DNA of 64,000 nt from contig NC_081817.1 in the NCBI RefSeq assembly GCF_030704535.1, forward strand, positions 2,495,001 to 2,559,000. The letters run 5' to 3'. The notes beneath the pieces were generated by a model, which saw nothing but the letters and a program-made list of their open reading frames with translations, had not been told where the DNA came from and searched no databases. The position numbers and the translations under genes are program-made. Of the stretch, positions 1-12,476 are shown piece after piece. The stretch's first letter is position 1; each line of letters starts with the position of its first letter. This stretch comes from Vitis vinifera. Its lineage: Eukaryota; Streptophyta; Magnoliopsida; Vitales; Vitaceae.

Positions 1-507
1 GAAAAAGAAGAAATAGTTGACCATATTCTCTTTCATTGTTCAAAATCAAACTTTTTGTGGCAATTGATTTATGCTCTTTTTGGTGGTGCAATTGGTGATG
101 CACTCTTTAGTTAGGGGTGCTATTGTGAGCTGGTGCGGGTCTTTTGCAAGAAAGAAGAGGAAAAAAAAAAGGCTTGGAAGGCTGTTTGGTTGTGTTTGTT
201 TTGGACTATTTGGTGGGAGAGAACTAAGAGAGCTTTTGAAAATTGTGAAAATGTGGACCAGGCAATTAAATATTCCTTCTTATATCTCTTTTGGGATTGG
301 GTTGGAGTGTCTATTAGGAATTGTTCCTTGTCAATGTTGGATTTTGTAGAGTGGTTAGGCTCTAAGTAAGGCATGATAGCTGTTTTTTGTGCCTTTATGC
401 CATTTTTATTTGCCTTTTGACTTCTTTGCATACATTGTGTATACATTCTTGTTTTTTCTTTTGTTGATAATACAATCATTACTTATGTATCAAAAAAAAA
501 AAAAAAA
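1..507 (+). mobile_element. 3' end of an L1-type LINE (non-LTR retrotransposon)
   Basis: The + strand encodes a tail typical of plant L1 ORF2 proteins, with a block like LCLFWTIWWERTKRAF followed by FVEWLGSK (about 133-369). A T-rich 3' UTR and a 16-base poly-A tract (492-507) follow. Only the 3' end is in the window. The poly-A abuts a second LINE in the opposite orientation, so this copy inserted into it. Because the ABC transporter's first exon is missing upstream, both LINEs probably lie inside its first intron (inference). Confidence 0.8.
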
Positions 508-1700
508 GGTTTCCCACTTCATAAAAGCCATCTTTTTGCCTTATTCCCCCATAGAAAGTCTCTTAGAATTTTTTTCAAATTGATTTTTCACTTCCTTAGG
601 AATGACAAATAGAAACATTTAATAAATTGGCAGTTTGCTAAGGCTACTCTCAATAAGGTAAGCTATTCATCTTTGGGCAGATGATGCTTCTTCCAAGAGG
701 CCATTCTCCTATCAAATCTCTTCACCACATTCCAAACAACTTAAGAACAAAGTCCCACCTCTCATTATCAACTACCTCCCCACTGGAATGAGTTCACTCC
801 TCTGCAAATTAACTTTCATACTAAAGATCCTTTCAGAGTAAAGTTAAATAAACAAGTTGACCCACACTTGCTTCACAAATATGAGTATCATCTGCAAGAA
901 GTGGTGATGGACTTGTATATCCACTCTCCCTCTACCCCCAACTTTGAAGCCTTTGATTAACCCTTTTTGAGCTGTCTTGGATGCTAGGTAACTAAAGCTT
1001 CCATGACAAGCAAAAAATAGATAACCAAGAGGGAGGATTCCCTTGTCTTAACCCCTGGAACTTTGGAAAAATCTGTTGGGGTCCCATTAACCAAAATGGG
1101 GAAGTTAATGATAGAAATGCAGAATCTCATCCACATCGTCTGTTACTGTCTTGTACTCATCTCGTCTTATCCAAAATTGATAGCAAGAAGTCGTAATTGA
1201 CATGGTTGTAGGCCTTCTCAATATATAGCATACAAGCCACTCCATCTCTTAGGCTCTTTTTTCTAGATTCAATAGAGTCATTTGGAATTATAATTGCATC
1301 TAGAATCAGAATTTCATTTAGAATCTATCTACCCTCTACAAAAGCATTTTGAGCCTTTGAAATTACCTTCCTAATGACCTCCTCAATTTATTCATCAATA
1401 ATTTAGCTAGAAGTTTGTAAAGACCTCCCATTAAACTAATTAATCTGAAGTTCTTTATATCTTTAGCCTTTGCTTTCTTAGGCAATTAGATAGTAGAGGT
1501 GACATTTAGACTTCTCATAAGTAGGCCCCGCTCATGAAACTCCTGCAGAAACCCCATGGCCTCCCTTCTTACTATGACCCAATTGCACTGCCAAAAGGCT
1601 TTCAAGAAACCATCTGGACCTTAGCCTTGTCCCACCATGTCCACCCCCCTCCATATAGATGGGGCCACCAATGCTACCTCCTCTCCTAATATGAGGATCT
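508..1700 (-). mobile_element. Decayed L1-type LINE ORF2 fragment (reverse transcriptase)
   Basis: Read on the - strand, this segment gives recognisable but interrupted reverse-transcriptase blocks in the right order: GPDGF-like (about 1610), LPKK and RPISLMGGLYKLLAK-like (about 1420-1500), SKAQNAFVEGR (about 1340), a Y-IEKAYNHVNY block (about 1200), an RQG-P block (about 1050), LLADDT (about 880) and ILRDFLWG (about 550). There are many stops and frame changes, so it is an old dead copy. The + strand LINE at 1-507 interrupts it. I see no terminal duplications inside the window. Confidence 0.75.
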
Positions 1701-1987
1701 ATAAATGAAGTCTGTTTCCTGCCCCCCTCTTCCCTGGGGGAAAAAGAAAGTGGGAAAACCAGTTTCATTTTACATAAAACAGAGAAAAATGCGGAGTCCT
1801 TAGAGAAGCTTTTGTTGCTTGAAAACAACTTAATAGGAAAGTGTTGAAGGTGGTGCATTCTCTGTGATTTATTTGGAGTTATGTTGTATTGCATTCATTC
1901 CACTTATAGAATTGGTTTTGATTTGTGAACTGGTTGTGAATCCAAGTTTATCATCAATAACTGTGTTTTTTGTTTTCCTTTTTGCAG

Positions 1988-4900
1988 CTTGCTTCTACTA
2001 TGGTTTTTATTGCAGTGGGGGTTTTTGTTGCTGGTTGGATTGGTAAATTATAATTTTTATCAAAATCAGTTGGTGCTGTAGTTCTTTTACTCTCATAAAT
2101 GAGACTTCTGTTAATTTTAACTCAATTCTATGTAACAGAGGTCTCATGTTGGATTCTTACCGGAGAACGGCAGACAGCTGTCATCAGATCAAGATATGTT
2201 CAAGTACTGCTCAATCAGGACATGAGTTTTTTTGATACATATGGTAACAATGGAGACATTGTGAGCCAAGTGCTGAGTGATGTGCTGCTCATTCAGTCTG
2301 CTCTTAGTGAAAAAGTATGTTATGTTCTAAATGTTGCTTCACAGTTAAGATAGTTAACTGCTATGCTTATAGGTTTTCTGCAGGCATATCTATAGCTTAA
2401 CCTATTAATTGGCCTTTGATGTGACAGGTTGGGAATTATATTCATAACATGGCTACTTTTTTTAGCGGCCTCATTATTGGATTTATCAACTGTTGGGAGA
2501 TTGCCCTCATTACATTGGCCACTGGACCATTTATTGTTGCTGCTGGCGGAATATCAAATATTTTTCTGCATAGGCTTGCTGAGAATATTCAAGATGCCTA
2601 TGCTGAAGCAGCAAGTATTGCTGAACAGGTCTTTTCCCCCTCCTCTCCTCTCCCTCCCTCTCTTCCTCTCCCCTTGACTTCTTCCTTGTGCAGTTCCTCT
2701 GGTTGCAAGCTTTTGAACTTTAAATTTTATGGGCTTTTGCTTGCATTAACATTGCTGGCATTTTAGTTAAGTTTTATCACATGCTTACAAAATCTGCAGA
2801 ATCATTCTTCCTGCAAAGCAAGAAATTCTAAGTGCCAAATATTTTATTTTTTGCTTATATATATATATATGTATTCATGTGTGTGTGTTTGTATTTGTAT
2901 GCATGCATATGTGTACTTGTATGAATGTATGTATATGTATGAATATGTGTATCTTAATATATATATATATATATATATATATGCATGCATGTAAGTATGT
3001 GTGTATGCATTTGATTTTTTTTTTTTGTGTGTGTGAGAGAGAGAGAGAGAAAGAGAGAGAGAGGGGTCTTATTATGAGTGTTTTTGTGGCTGTTCCTTTT
3101 GCTTTAGTTAGATCCAAAATTCAGGGACTTGGGTCTTTATCATTCAGTGCAATATGTGTATAAATATGTTGTGACATTTGGCTTAATCTTTGTGGGTGTT
3201 TTTATTTTTTGGGTACCATTGCAGCCTTACTTGAGGCGTTGGTTGTATTCCTTCTCAACTATTTAGCATGAAGATGCAGGACGTGGACCCAACATGATAA
3301 AGACATGCTGATAGAGATCTCACCATCATTTTTGCTCATAGGCGGGCAAAACGACTTTGAGACCATGACTCAGAGCTGAATAGATACACCAACTTCTATA
3401 TAACTCCTAACTTTTTTTTTCTTAAATATATTTCAAGAGATACTACTTCAGTGAACTTCTGAAATTGCTAGGATACCAGTATGAGAAGCTGCCGACCAAC
3501 CCTTGAAATTATATAAGACTGAATCCATAGGGTCAGTCTCTCAAGTTTTGAGATTTCTTAACTAAAATAATAAAATCACCTGCTCAACTTGCATCTTAAT
3601 CTAGTCCATCATAAATTGTTCGTATCACACTTTTTCCACCAGGTGGTGGTAACGTTTCTAATTTTCATTTGTAGGTCTTAATCTAGATCCATGCTTCATT
3701 TTTGAACCAGACCACTGGTGACCATCTCCGTATTCTTTTGCTTACAAGCACTCACTCCCAAATCACCATTGTGGACTGGATGATGTTGTTGATCCTTTGC
3801 CATTTGCCAGACTCCTCTCTCTATCCTGAAATAGTTCCTCACTTTTCCCTGTCTCTTGGTTCTCTTCTTTCTTAAAACCCTGTCAATGACATTAACGACC
3901 CTGGTCAAGATGTACATTCTATTTACTGTTGATGGACATACTTCTTGGTAAACACAATATAACCTATTTTCTTTTCTGATCGAGGGTATTGTACATAGTA
4001 GCTTCAAATCTTTCTTGTTTCCTTTAGTTCCTTTTTTCCTTGTGTACATTCAAAATTTCCACATGGATGGTTGCTAAGAACCCTGGATTTCTTTGTTCCC
4101 AAACCCTAGATTGTATAGGTACATGTGAATCTACCCTAAGCTTTTCTAAAAACTATTCTAGTGGAAACAATGACAATAAAAACCATTTAGAATAATAAAC
4201 TAGAGAAAATAATAATCATACCTAGATCTGGAGGTTCTAGATCAATTCCTTGTAGTGAAGAACGTGCCTGAATAGTCTGAAAGTCTTGCACACCTAAGAT
4301 CTTCCGTCTGTTGCCTCAAACCACGATCTTGGCACTCCAAAGTGTGGGCTTTGGAAGGGTGAATAGCTTGGCTCTCTCTCTCAATTTCTCTGAAGGTGGA
4401 AGATGGCTGTCAAAAAAAGCCCTTGAAACCCTAACCCTTAAGGGAGTATTTATAGGGTTTCCCTACTGGGCTTAAGCGATTTGAACCCACCAAGGCTTTT
4501 TGAATCTCCTTCTGAGGTGGTATTTCTATCACTTGACTTTAAGCAGGTTCAGAAGCAGCCCTATGCGTTTGACAAAATTGAAACATCCCAAGGAAAGAGA
4601 TGGGTTGTTTTGAACGTGACTATTTCCATGACGCAACTCTAACATGCTTCCATCATAATCAAGAAAGATTTCTCAAAGATGTCTTGGGACCCTTAAAAAA
4701 ATAAAGAAAAGCTCCTTGATGTTTTTCTGACTTGAAGTCTACCTCAAATAAAATTTTTTAATACCTTCATCAATCTACAGTGCATGCTATTGTTTGTCCT
4801 CATTTCCTGCCCCTTCGCCACAATTCCTGTTGGCACCACTCCAGTAAATGATGTGCACTTGGCCTTAACATGGATCTAAAAGCTTAATGTCACAAGATGC

Positions 4901-7900
4901 TTCAAATGACCCTCCCCATGGGCTTATATAGGAGGAGGGAAGTTTCTGGAGACTCTTGGAGCCATCTACACTAAGCCATTGGTGGGAAGAGTGTGAAAGG
5001 TTCTAGAAATGCCTAGTGATGTCCACACATCTCTACACTATGGTGGAAGGCATGAGAGGAGTCCAAGGCTTTCTAGAGACTTCTAGGAATCTCTTGTATA
5101 TTCTTGTACATAGGGTTGTACATAGAATAGGGTGGGATGTTCTAGAATATTCTTGATTTGTAAGGAACCCTCCAAGGTTCCAGAGAGTTCCATTGGTGCC
5201 TATAAATAGGTGAGGGCCTCATTTGGCCAAGGCACCACCCAAATCACTTCCTAACCAAGCGAGTCCTCAAAGCACTTGTAAAAGCTTCCTTGAGTAATAA
5301 GAACTTTTATTCTTTAAGAGTTGCCTACTACGCCTTCTACAACTTCTGAGTCGCGAGTGTCTTAGCCTAGCAAGCTAAGCATTGGGAGTAAGGCTGACTT
5401 AGCAAGATCAAACGTCTTGACTTGTCTAAGTGCCGCACGAGCTTAGGAGACGACTAAGTCCCTGACATTAAGCTGTTATAATTTATGCCAACAATGTATA
5501 TCATGCTTCATGCTTCAACATCCCTCATGTGCAAGCCCACACCTGCCATGGGAGGCACAAATTGCATTAGCAGCAAACAAATCACATACCTTGTTGAGTA
5601 ATCAATTTTCCTAAAAGCTTAAGTTGTTAGGATTTGGGCCCACAATGTATGTCATGCTCCAACAGTTCTTTTATGTGAGAAAGCTTAAGTTCTTTCCATC
5701 TACCACATTGTTGTGTGTCTTTGTATTGTAGTCCTGCCTTTAAATCTTGATTCTGTCATAAATTTCCCCATATTTCAAACACCAGCTTTCTAGCTAGTCA
5801 TTTTGAATGGAACGTCTGTAATAGCTCTATGTTCCACATGCATCTAGTTTTGGTTGAATGGTTATTTTTGAATTCAGTACAATAAATTGTGGTTGTGTTT
5901 CGAATGAGTCAAGCTGGGTCAAGTATGTTGTTTAACATCATCTTGGTTAATGAGTATTATCAACTGACCATTCTCAAGTGCAGGGGTGTATTTTATGTGT
6001 GCGCTTAACATCCATCTACTTTGTTTACTAACTTAAGTTTCTAATTACTAAATTTCTTTGGGAAAGAAATCATATACTGATGGTGATGCTGCTGCAAAGT
6101 GGTCAAGCTGAGATGGAAGTGAACGTTTTTCACAAGATTTTTTTAGTGACCTTTGAAAGCAAACCTTCTCTTCCTTGTTTGAACTGTGTGTTATGAACAT
6201 TGAGCATCTCTTGGTTGAAAATGTTAACATATTGCTTCTCTGTGCTTGCTTTTATGAAATGATAGGTGGAACTTTTAAAAATTTGACCGTTCGAGAAAAA
6301 AAAAAACTTTTAAAGAATAGGAATCTGATCCAATGCCGGTAAACTTATGTATGTAGCAATTTCATTAATTTTGCAGGCAGTCTCTTATATTAGGACCCTA
6401 TACGCATTCACAAATGAAACATTGGCCAAGTATTCCTATGCAACTTCACTACAAGCGACACTGAGATATGGCATATTGATAAGTCTTGTGCAAGGACTTG
6501 GGCTTGGATTTACATATGGGCTTGCAATATGTTCTTGTGCCTTACAGCTTTGGGTTGGAAGGTTCTTGGTTATACATGGAAGAGCTCATGGTGGTGAAAT
6601 TATAACTGCACTATTCTCTGTAATTTTAAGTGGCCTGTAAGCATCTTGTGCTCACTTCTTTGTCTTACCCCTCATTTTTTTTGGTATTTATCATTTATTG
6701 TTTCTTGTTTGTCTTACAGTGGGCTTAATCAGGCAGCAACAAACTTCTATTCATTTGACCAAGGGCGAATTGCTGCGTATAGGCTTTTTGAGATGATAAG
6801 CCGTTCAACCTCTGTGGTTAATCATGATGGGAATACTCTACCTTCTGTACAAGGGAACATTGAGTTTCGGAATGTATATTTTAGTTACCTATCTCGTCCA
6901 GAAATTCCTATCTTGAGTGGGTTTTACCTAAGTGTACCTGCTAAAAAAGCAGTGGCACTTGTTGGCAGGAATGGCTCTGGAAAAAGCAGCATTATTCCGC
7001 TAATGGAGCGGTTTTATGATCCCACATTAGGTATTGTAACTCATCATTTTTCCTTTGCAGTGTGGGGACATGTTACTTTTTCAAGGTTTCACTGTAACCC
7101 ATAGTTCCTTTTCTGTTTGAAGATTTCAATGGTTTTTCCATTTTATGGTGTAGGAGAAGTCCTTTTGGATGGAGAGAATATTAAAAACCTGAAGCTGGAA
7201 TGGCTAAGAAGCCAAATAGGACTTGTCACCCAGGAACCTGCTTTACTAAGTTTGAGTATTAGAGATAATATTGCTTATGGGCGACCTAGTGCTACTTCAG
7301 ATCAGATTGAAGAAGCTGCTAAAATAGCTCATGCACATACATTTATCAGCTCACTTGAGAAAGGATATGAAACACAGGTGAAACTAGAAAAATATAAAAT
7401 ATCAACTCAAACTAATATTACATTATGGCCTTTGTCTTGATCTAATCTTTCACTATTTTGCCTTTGTGTGATTCTTACCCATTTCAGGTGGGAAGGGCTG
7501 GTCTAGCATTGACTGAAGAACAGAAAATAAAACTTTCTGTTGCTAGAGCAGTGCTTTCAAATCCATCTATTCTTCTGCTTGATGAGGTTACTGGAGGACT
7601 AGATTTTGAAGCTGAAAGAGCTGTACAGGAGGCTTTAGATCTCCTTATGTTGGGACGATCAACAATAATAATAGCTAGGCGGCTTAGTCTCATAAGGAAT
7701 GCAGATTACATAGCTGTGATGGAGGAGGGTCAACTTGTTGAAATGGGTACACATGATGAATTATTAACTTTGGATGGCCTATATGCTGAGCTTCTCAAGT
7801 GTGAAGAAGCTGCAAAACTTCCAAGGAGGTAGAATACAAAGCATGCTTATGTTTTTATCAAAATATCAAAATATCTCGCATTGTTACCTGCATCATTAAG

Positions 7901-10900
7901 GTTCAGCATTATTTGTGTGTAGTGTTAATATGATAATTCCTGATCTACTGTTTTTTGTTTACTAGACCGAAATGTTTACTTGTCACAAAGTTGCATATTT
8001 ATGTGGTATATATCTTTATCTAGGATGCCAGTGAGGAATTACAAGGAGACAGCAACTTTCCAAATTGAAAAAGATTCATCAGCAAGTCATTGTTTCCAAG
8101 AACCATCTTCCCCCAAAATGGTCAAATCACCTTCTCTTCAGAGAGTTCCTGGCATCCATGGATTTAGACCCTCAGATCTTGCTTTCAACTCACAAGAATC
8201 ACCAAAAACTCGAAGCCCTCCACCTGAGCAAATGATGGAAAATGGTGTGCCTTTGGACTCTACGGATAAGGAGCCTTCAATAAAGAGGCAGGACAGTTTT
8301 GAAATGAGACTACCGGAGTTACCCAAGATTGATGTCCAGGTGGCACATCAACAAACATCGAATGCTTCAGACCCTGAATCCCCTGTTTCACCACTTTTGA
8401 CATCTGATCCAAAAAATGAACGTTCCCATTCACAAACTTTTAGTCGGCCCCATAGTCAATTTGACGATGTGCCAATGAGAACAAAGGATGCAAAGGATGT
8501 GCGACATCGAGAATCACCTTCATTTTGGAGGCTTGTAGACCTTAGCTTGGCAGAATGGCTTTATGCTGTCTTAGGAAGTATTGGTGCTGCTATCTTTGGT
8601 TCTTTTAATCCACTTCTTGCTTATGTTATTGCACTGATAGTAACAGCATATTATAGAGGTGGTGAAGGTGGTGAACATTCTCATGATGATCGTCGTCACT
8701 TGAGGCAGGAAGTAGATAAATGGTGCTTGATCATTGCTTGCATGGGTGTTGTGACAGTGGTTGCCAATTTTTTGCAGCATTTCTACTTCGGTATCATGGG
8801 AGAGAAAATGACAGAAAGAGTTAGGAGAATGATGTTCTCAGGTAAGTCACTCCTTTAATGTATGGTTTTGTATATATTTTTCTTGAGCTCAAAGAATTAG
8901 GAATATTGGTCAATTTGTACTCTTTTATTGTGAATATATAAGCTGTCTTTACCTTATATACTATTACTATTGCAGCAATGCTGCGTAATGAAGTTGGATG
9001 GTTTGATGAAGAGGATAACAGTGCTGATACCTTGTCCATGCGGTTGGCAAATGATGCTACGTTTGTGCGAGCTGCATTTAGCAACCGACTTTCTATATTT
9101 ATACAGGACAGTGCAGCTGTTATTGTGGCTGTCCTTATAGGGATGTTGCTGGGATGGAGATTGGCTCTTGTTGCTTTGGCAACCCTACCTATTCTTACTG
9201 TTTCTGCTTTCGCCCAGGTGTGCACAATCTCTACAATCTTTTCAATTTAAAATCATTTATGAACTTAGAATTGGCCTTATTAATTTCATTTTCATCTTGT
9301 AATCAACCAATGAATTTGCCATGAGTTGTCCCTTGCATCAGCCTTGGGGCGGGGGGGGGCGCCCTTTTCTAGGGAACATTTGAGGTTGTTGCTCGGTGAT
9401 ATCTTTTTGGTCATCGTCTATAATAATGCCCTTTCTCCTACTCCAACTAAAATTACATTTCTTAATATCTGTTGATTATACATATTCATAATTCTAGCCC
9501 TGTATTTACTCTTATTATTTACTCATCGATCAAATTTTGATATCAGTAGGCAACATAAGTGATGAGATCTCTTTTTTATATGTTCATATGGATCATAATT
9601 TCCATAAACTAGCTAGTTGATCAATGACAACTGAGGATGTTAATCTAATATTATGGGAAATCATGTGTCTCACCTAGTTGTTATCATGTTCTAAAAGAGT
9701 GGCATCTCAGTGATGGGGGAAAGCCTTTTAAAGTTTATTCAAGGAAGAAAGGGAAAACCTAAGTAAACTTTAAGTAGGATTAATATTAATTAGAATTGAA
9801 TAGGGATTGGTATTTGTTGGAGTCTAATTAGGATTAGCTAGTTGAGTTATAATATAATTAGAATTTGAGTCATGATAGGTTATTAGAATCCTAGTAGAAT
9901 AGGTTATTAGAGTCCTAGTAGACTTTGGATTTCTTAGAGAAGCCTATAAATAGGCTAATCAATGTAAATCAAAGGGATGAATTTTGATGAATAATATTAT
10001 ACTTTCTTTCATTGCAAGGTTGCAACCCTCAATGGTGAGACTCCATTGATTTTCTTCTAGGTGAGACTCCTAGAAGGCCTTAGTGAGACTCTAAGGTTTT
10101 CCATCTTTTCTTCATTGTTTCTTCTTTCTCTCTATTTCTTATCTTATAATTTTCTCTACCATAAAGTTTATTCCTTGTTCCTCTCCTTACACCCTAAAAA
10201 TAAAACCCTAGCCCACCTACTGTTGAGTGTAGGCAACCATCCTAGGGTTGTCCTACATCACTCAGCTTAAAAAATCCTTCAATTCCATTCGCTCCACATG
10301 GAGGGGAAATTGTCTTTCTTTGAGTGTGTGTTAGTTTAGTGTTGGCCTGAGTTGGTGCATCAGGGTTTTTGCTCTTGTTTGTTTTTCAAGTGTTTCCTGT
10401 GTATACTTCCTGTTTGGTGCATTAGAGTTTTTGCTCTTGTTTGTTTTTCAAGGGTTGACCCCTTAATGGCTCTTTTCTTTTAACAATATTACTTACCTAT
10501 AAAAAAAATTAACTCCCTTGAATAATGGATAAAGTTGTTTTGTATAAATTCCCACTCAAGTAGTTCCTAAAAAATTGGGTGTCACCGCAATCAAGAATGA
10601 CGAAGATGAACTGATCGCAAAATTTTCCTTTCTCAGGTTTCTTTGTGCCTCTTTGTTCAGTTCTATTTAGGAGGATCTTTTGTCCTTCATACAATCTTTT
10701 CTTTCTTGCTGTCAGTGGTGTTTGCTCCAAAAAATTTCAGTGATGTTCACATTATCTCATTCTTACTCCAAGTCTCCAAGTCTGTGAAGGCTGTACTAAG
10801 TCTCCTTTTTTGTTCTTTCTTTTAGTTTTTTAAGGAATGAGATATTTTCTGGTGGATATCTCTTTGCGCTGTCAAACATGCCTTGATACTCATGGTTTTT

Positions 10901-12476
10901 GCTTAATCACAATAGCCCAAAGGGTAATCATGATCCTGAAGTTTGTTGGTATGATAGAGTAATCATGATTGTGTTATTATTTATTGTATTAATGTCAGTC
11001 TGTTAGTGTTGTATGTTGCTTTGTGATAGGAGAAGTGCACATAACAGTTGGACCATGCTTGGCTATTTTCTCATGCCATTGTTAATTAGATTTCTTAAAT
11101 CTTCCAGTTTAACATTAGCTAAATGTTTACAGGGATTGAGCCATTTTCAAATTCAAAATTTTATTATTTGATACTGAAGCACCATAATGCATCTAATCCT
11201 GTTGCTCCCATATTCTAAGTAGCTGCTGATTTAAATGTTGCAGAAATTGTGGCTTGCTGGATTCTCAAGGGGCATACAGGAGATGCACAGGAAAGCATCT
11301 TTGGTTCTCGAGGATGCAGTTAGGAATATTTACACTGTTGTAGCTTTCTGTGCTGGCAACAAGGTAATGGAGCTTTACAGACGGCAACTGAGGAAAATAT
11401 TCAAGCAGAGCTTTTTTCATGGAATGGCTATCGGTTTTGCTTTTGGCTTTTCACAGTTTCTTCTTTTTGCCTGCAATGCTCTTCTCCTCTGGTACACAGC
11501 AGTCTCTGTTAAAAACCAGTATATGGATATGCCTACAGCTCTCAAGGAGTACATGGTATTCTCTTTTGCGACCTTTGCCCTTGTGGAGCCTTTTGGCTTG
11601 GCTCCTTACATACTTAAACGACGAAAATCTCTTACTTCAGTATTTGAAATCATAGACCGAGTGCCTAATATTGACCCTGATGACAACTCAGCAATGAAAC
11701 CCCCCAATGTATTTGGTACTATTGAGTTGAAAAATGTTGACTTTTGTTATCCAACACGGCCAGAAGTGCTAGTGTTGAGCAATTTCAGTCTTAAGGTCAG
11801 TGGAGGACAAACTGTAGCTGTAGTGGGAGTTTCAGGGTCAGGAAAAAGCACTATAATATCTTTAATAGAGAGATTTTACGATCCGGTTGCTGGTCAGGTT
11901 TCTCTAGATGGACGAGATTTGAAATCGTATAACTTGCGGTGGTTGAGGAACCACCTGGGTCTTGTTCAACAGGAACCTATCATTTTCTCAACAACCATTA
12001 GGGAAAATATCATATATGCAAGGCACAATGCAAGTGAAGCTGAGATGAAAGAGGCAGCAAGGATAGCAAATGCTCACCACTTCATCAGCAGCTTGCCTCA
12101 TGGTTATGACACACATGTGGGGATGAGGGGTGTAGATCTAACCCCAGGACAAAAACAGAGAATTGCAATTGCTCGGGTGGTGTTGAAGAATGCACCTATC
12201 TTGCTGTTGGATGAAGCAAGCTCTTCCATTGAGTCTGAGTCAAGCCGAGTGGTGCAGGAGGCTCTTGATACATTGATCATGGGGAACAAAACAACTATTC
12301 TGATAGCCCACAGAGCTGCAATGATGAGGCATGTTGACAACATTGTAGTTCTTAATGGAGGGCGGATCATGGAGGAAGGGTCCCACGATTCTTTGGTGGC
12401 AAAGAATGGTTTGTATGTTCGTTTGATGCAACCCCACTTTGGGAAGGGTTTGCGTCAGCATCATCGACTTGTTTAG
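1988..12476 (+). CDS. ABCB20: ABC transporter B family, ABCB20/ABCB6 type (5' end missing)
   Basis: Full-size ABCB (P-glycoprotein-type) exporter; the Arabidopsis ABCB6/ABCB20 pair is linked to auxin transport at the plasma membrane (family knowledge). Exons: 1988-2042, 2139-2314, 2428-2628, 6377-6636, 6720-7030, 7154-7377, 7488-7828, 8024-8841, 8976-9217 and 11244-12476 (TAG stop). All have GT-AG borders and the phases agree, giving 1,286 codons. The Arabidopsis protein is about 1,400 residues, so a first exon of roughly 120 codons should lie upstream. Order: membrane domain 1, NBD1 (Walker A GRNGSGKSS, Walker B SILLLDE), a long Ser/Pro-rich linker in the 8024 exon, membrane domain 2, NBD2 (Walker A GVSGSGKST, signature LTPGQ, Walker B ILLLDE, H-loop IAHR). 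NBD1 is atypical: its signature reads LTEEQ and the H-loop His is Arg (IARR). Intron 3 (3.7 kb) and intron 9 (2.0 kb) carry mobile elements. No break is seen in the exons. Confidence 0.95.
2857..3062. repeat. Compound microsatellite in ABC transporter intron
   Basis: Runs of TA (2857-2870 and about 2958-2981) alternate with GT/GTAT-rich stretches. They end in a T run, a GT run and an AG run (about 3033-3062). The open frames here (2875-3163, both strands) are products of the simple repeat, not genes. Confidence 0.9.
4060..4770. other. Repeat-like intronic segment, family not identified
   Basis: Within ABC intron 3 this stretch differs from the AT-rich flanks. On the - strand it has a TATA-like sequence (near 4450) followed by a CT/GA-rich leader and an AAACCCTAA-type motif, resembling the promoter and leader of an LTR-type element. 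I could not find paired ends or a target duplication, so its nature is uncertain. Confidence 0.3.
4888..5467 (+). mobile_element. Solo LTR (LTR retrotransposon relic), 580 bp
   Basis: It starts TGTCA and ends TGACA (perfect 5-bp inverted termini) and is flanked on both sides by TTAA (4884-4887 and 5468-5471). Inside are a TATAAATAGG promoter motif (about 5201) and an AATAAGA-type poly-A signal (about 5298), as in an LTR read on the + strand. No internal coding region remains. The insertion split an older repeat: AAAAGCTTAA before it and TTAAGCTG after it correspond to the uninterrupted AAAAGCTTAAGTTG at about 5615. A shorter relative lies at 16649-16937. Confidence 0.8.
9711..10260 (+). mobile_element. 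Solo LTR in ABC transporter intron 9, 550 bp
   Basis: Termini are TGATG and CATCA. A perfect 5-bp target duplication, CTCAG, flanks it at 9706-9710 and 10261-10265. A CCTATAAATAGG promoter motif lies near 9943, in the + orientation. No internal domain remains, so it is the relic of recombination between two LTRs. Intact target repeats suggest a fairly recent insertion. Its family is unrelated to the 4888-5467 LTR. Confidence 0.85.
10330..10508 (+). mobile_element. LINE 3' UTR remnant
   Basis: The T/G-rich sequence with TTTCCTGTGTATACTTCCTG, ending in TTACCTATAAAAAAAA, matches the 3' UTR style of the L1 copies at 1-507 and 40020-40366. A segment of about 36 bp (10353-10390) is repeated at 10416-10452 with two differences, so the tail holds an internal duplication. 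No coding part is left. Confidence 0.55.

Noticed and set aside
2875-3163. Open frames on both strands over 2875-3163
   Set aside because: They translate TA, GT and AG simple repeats into low-complexity peptides and lie within an intron.
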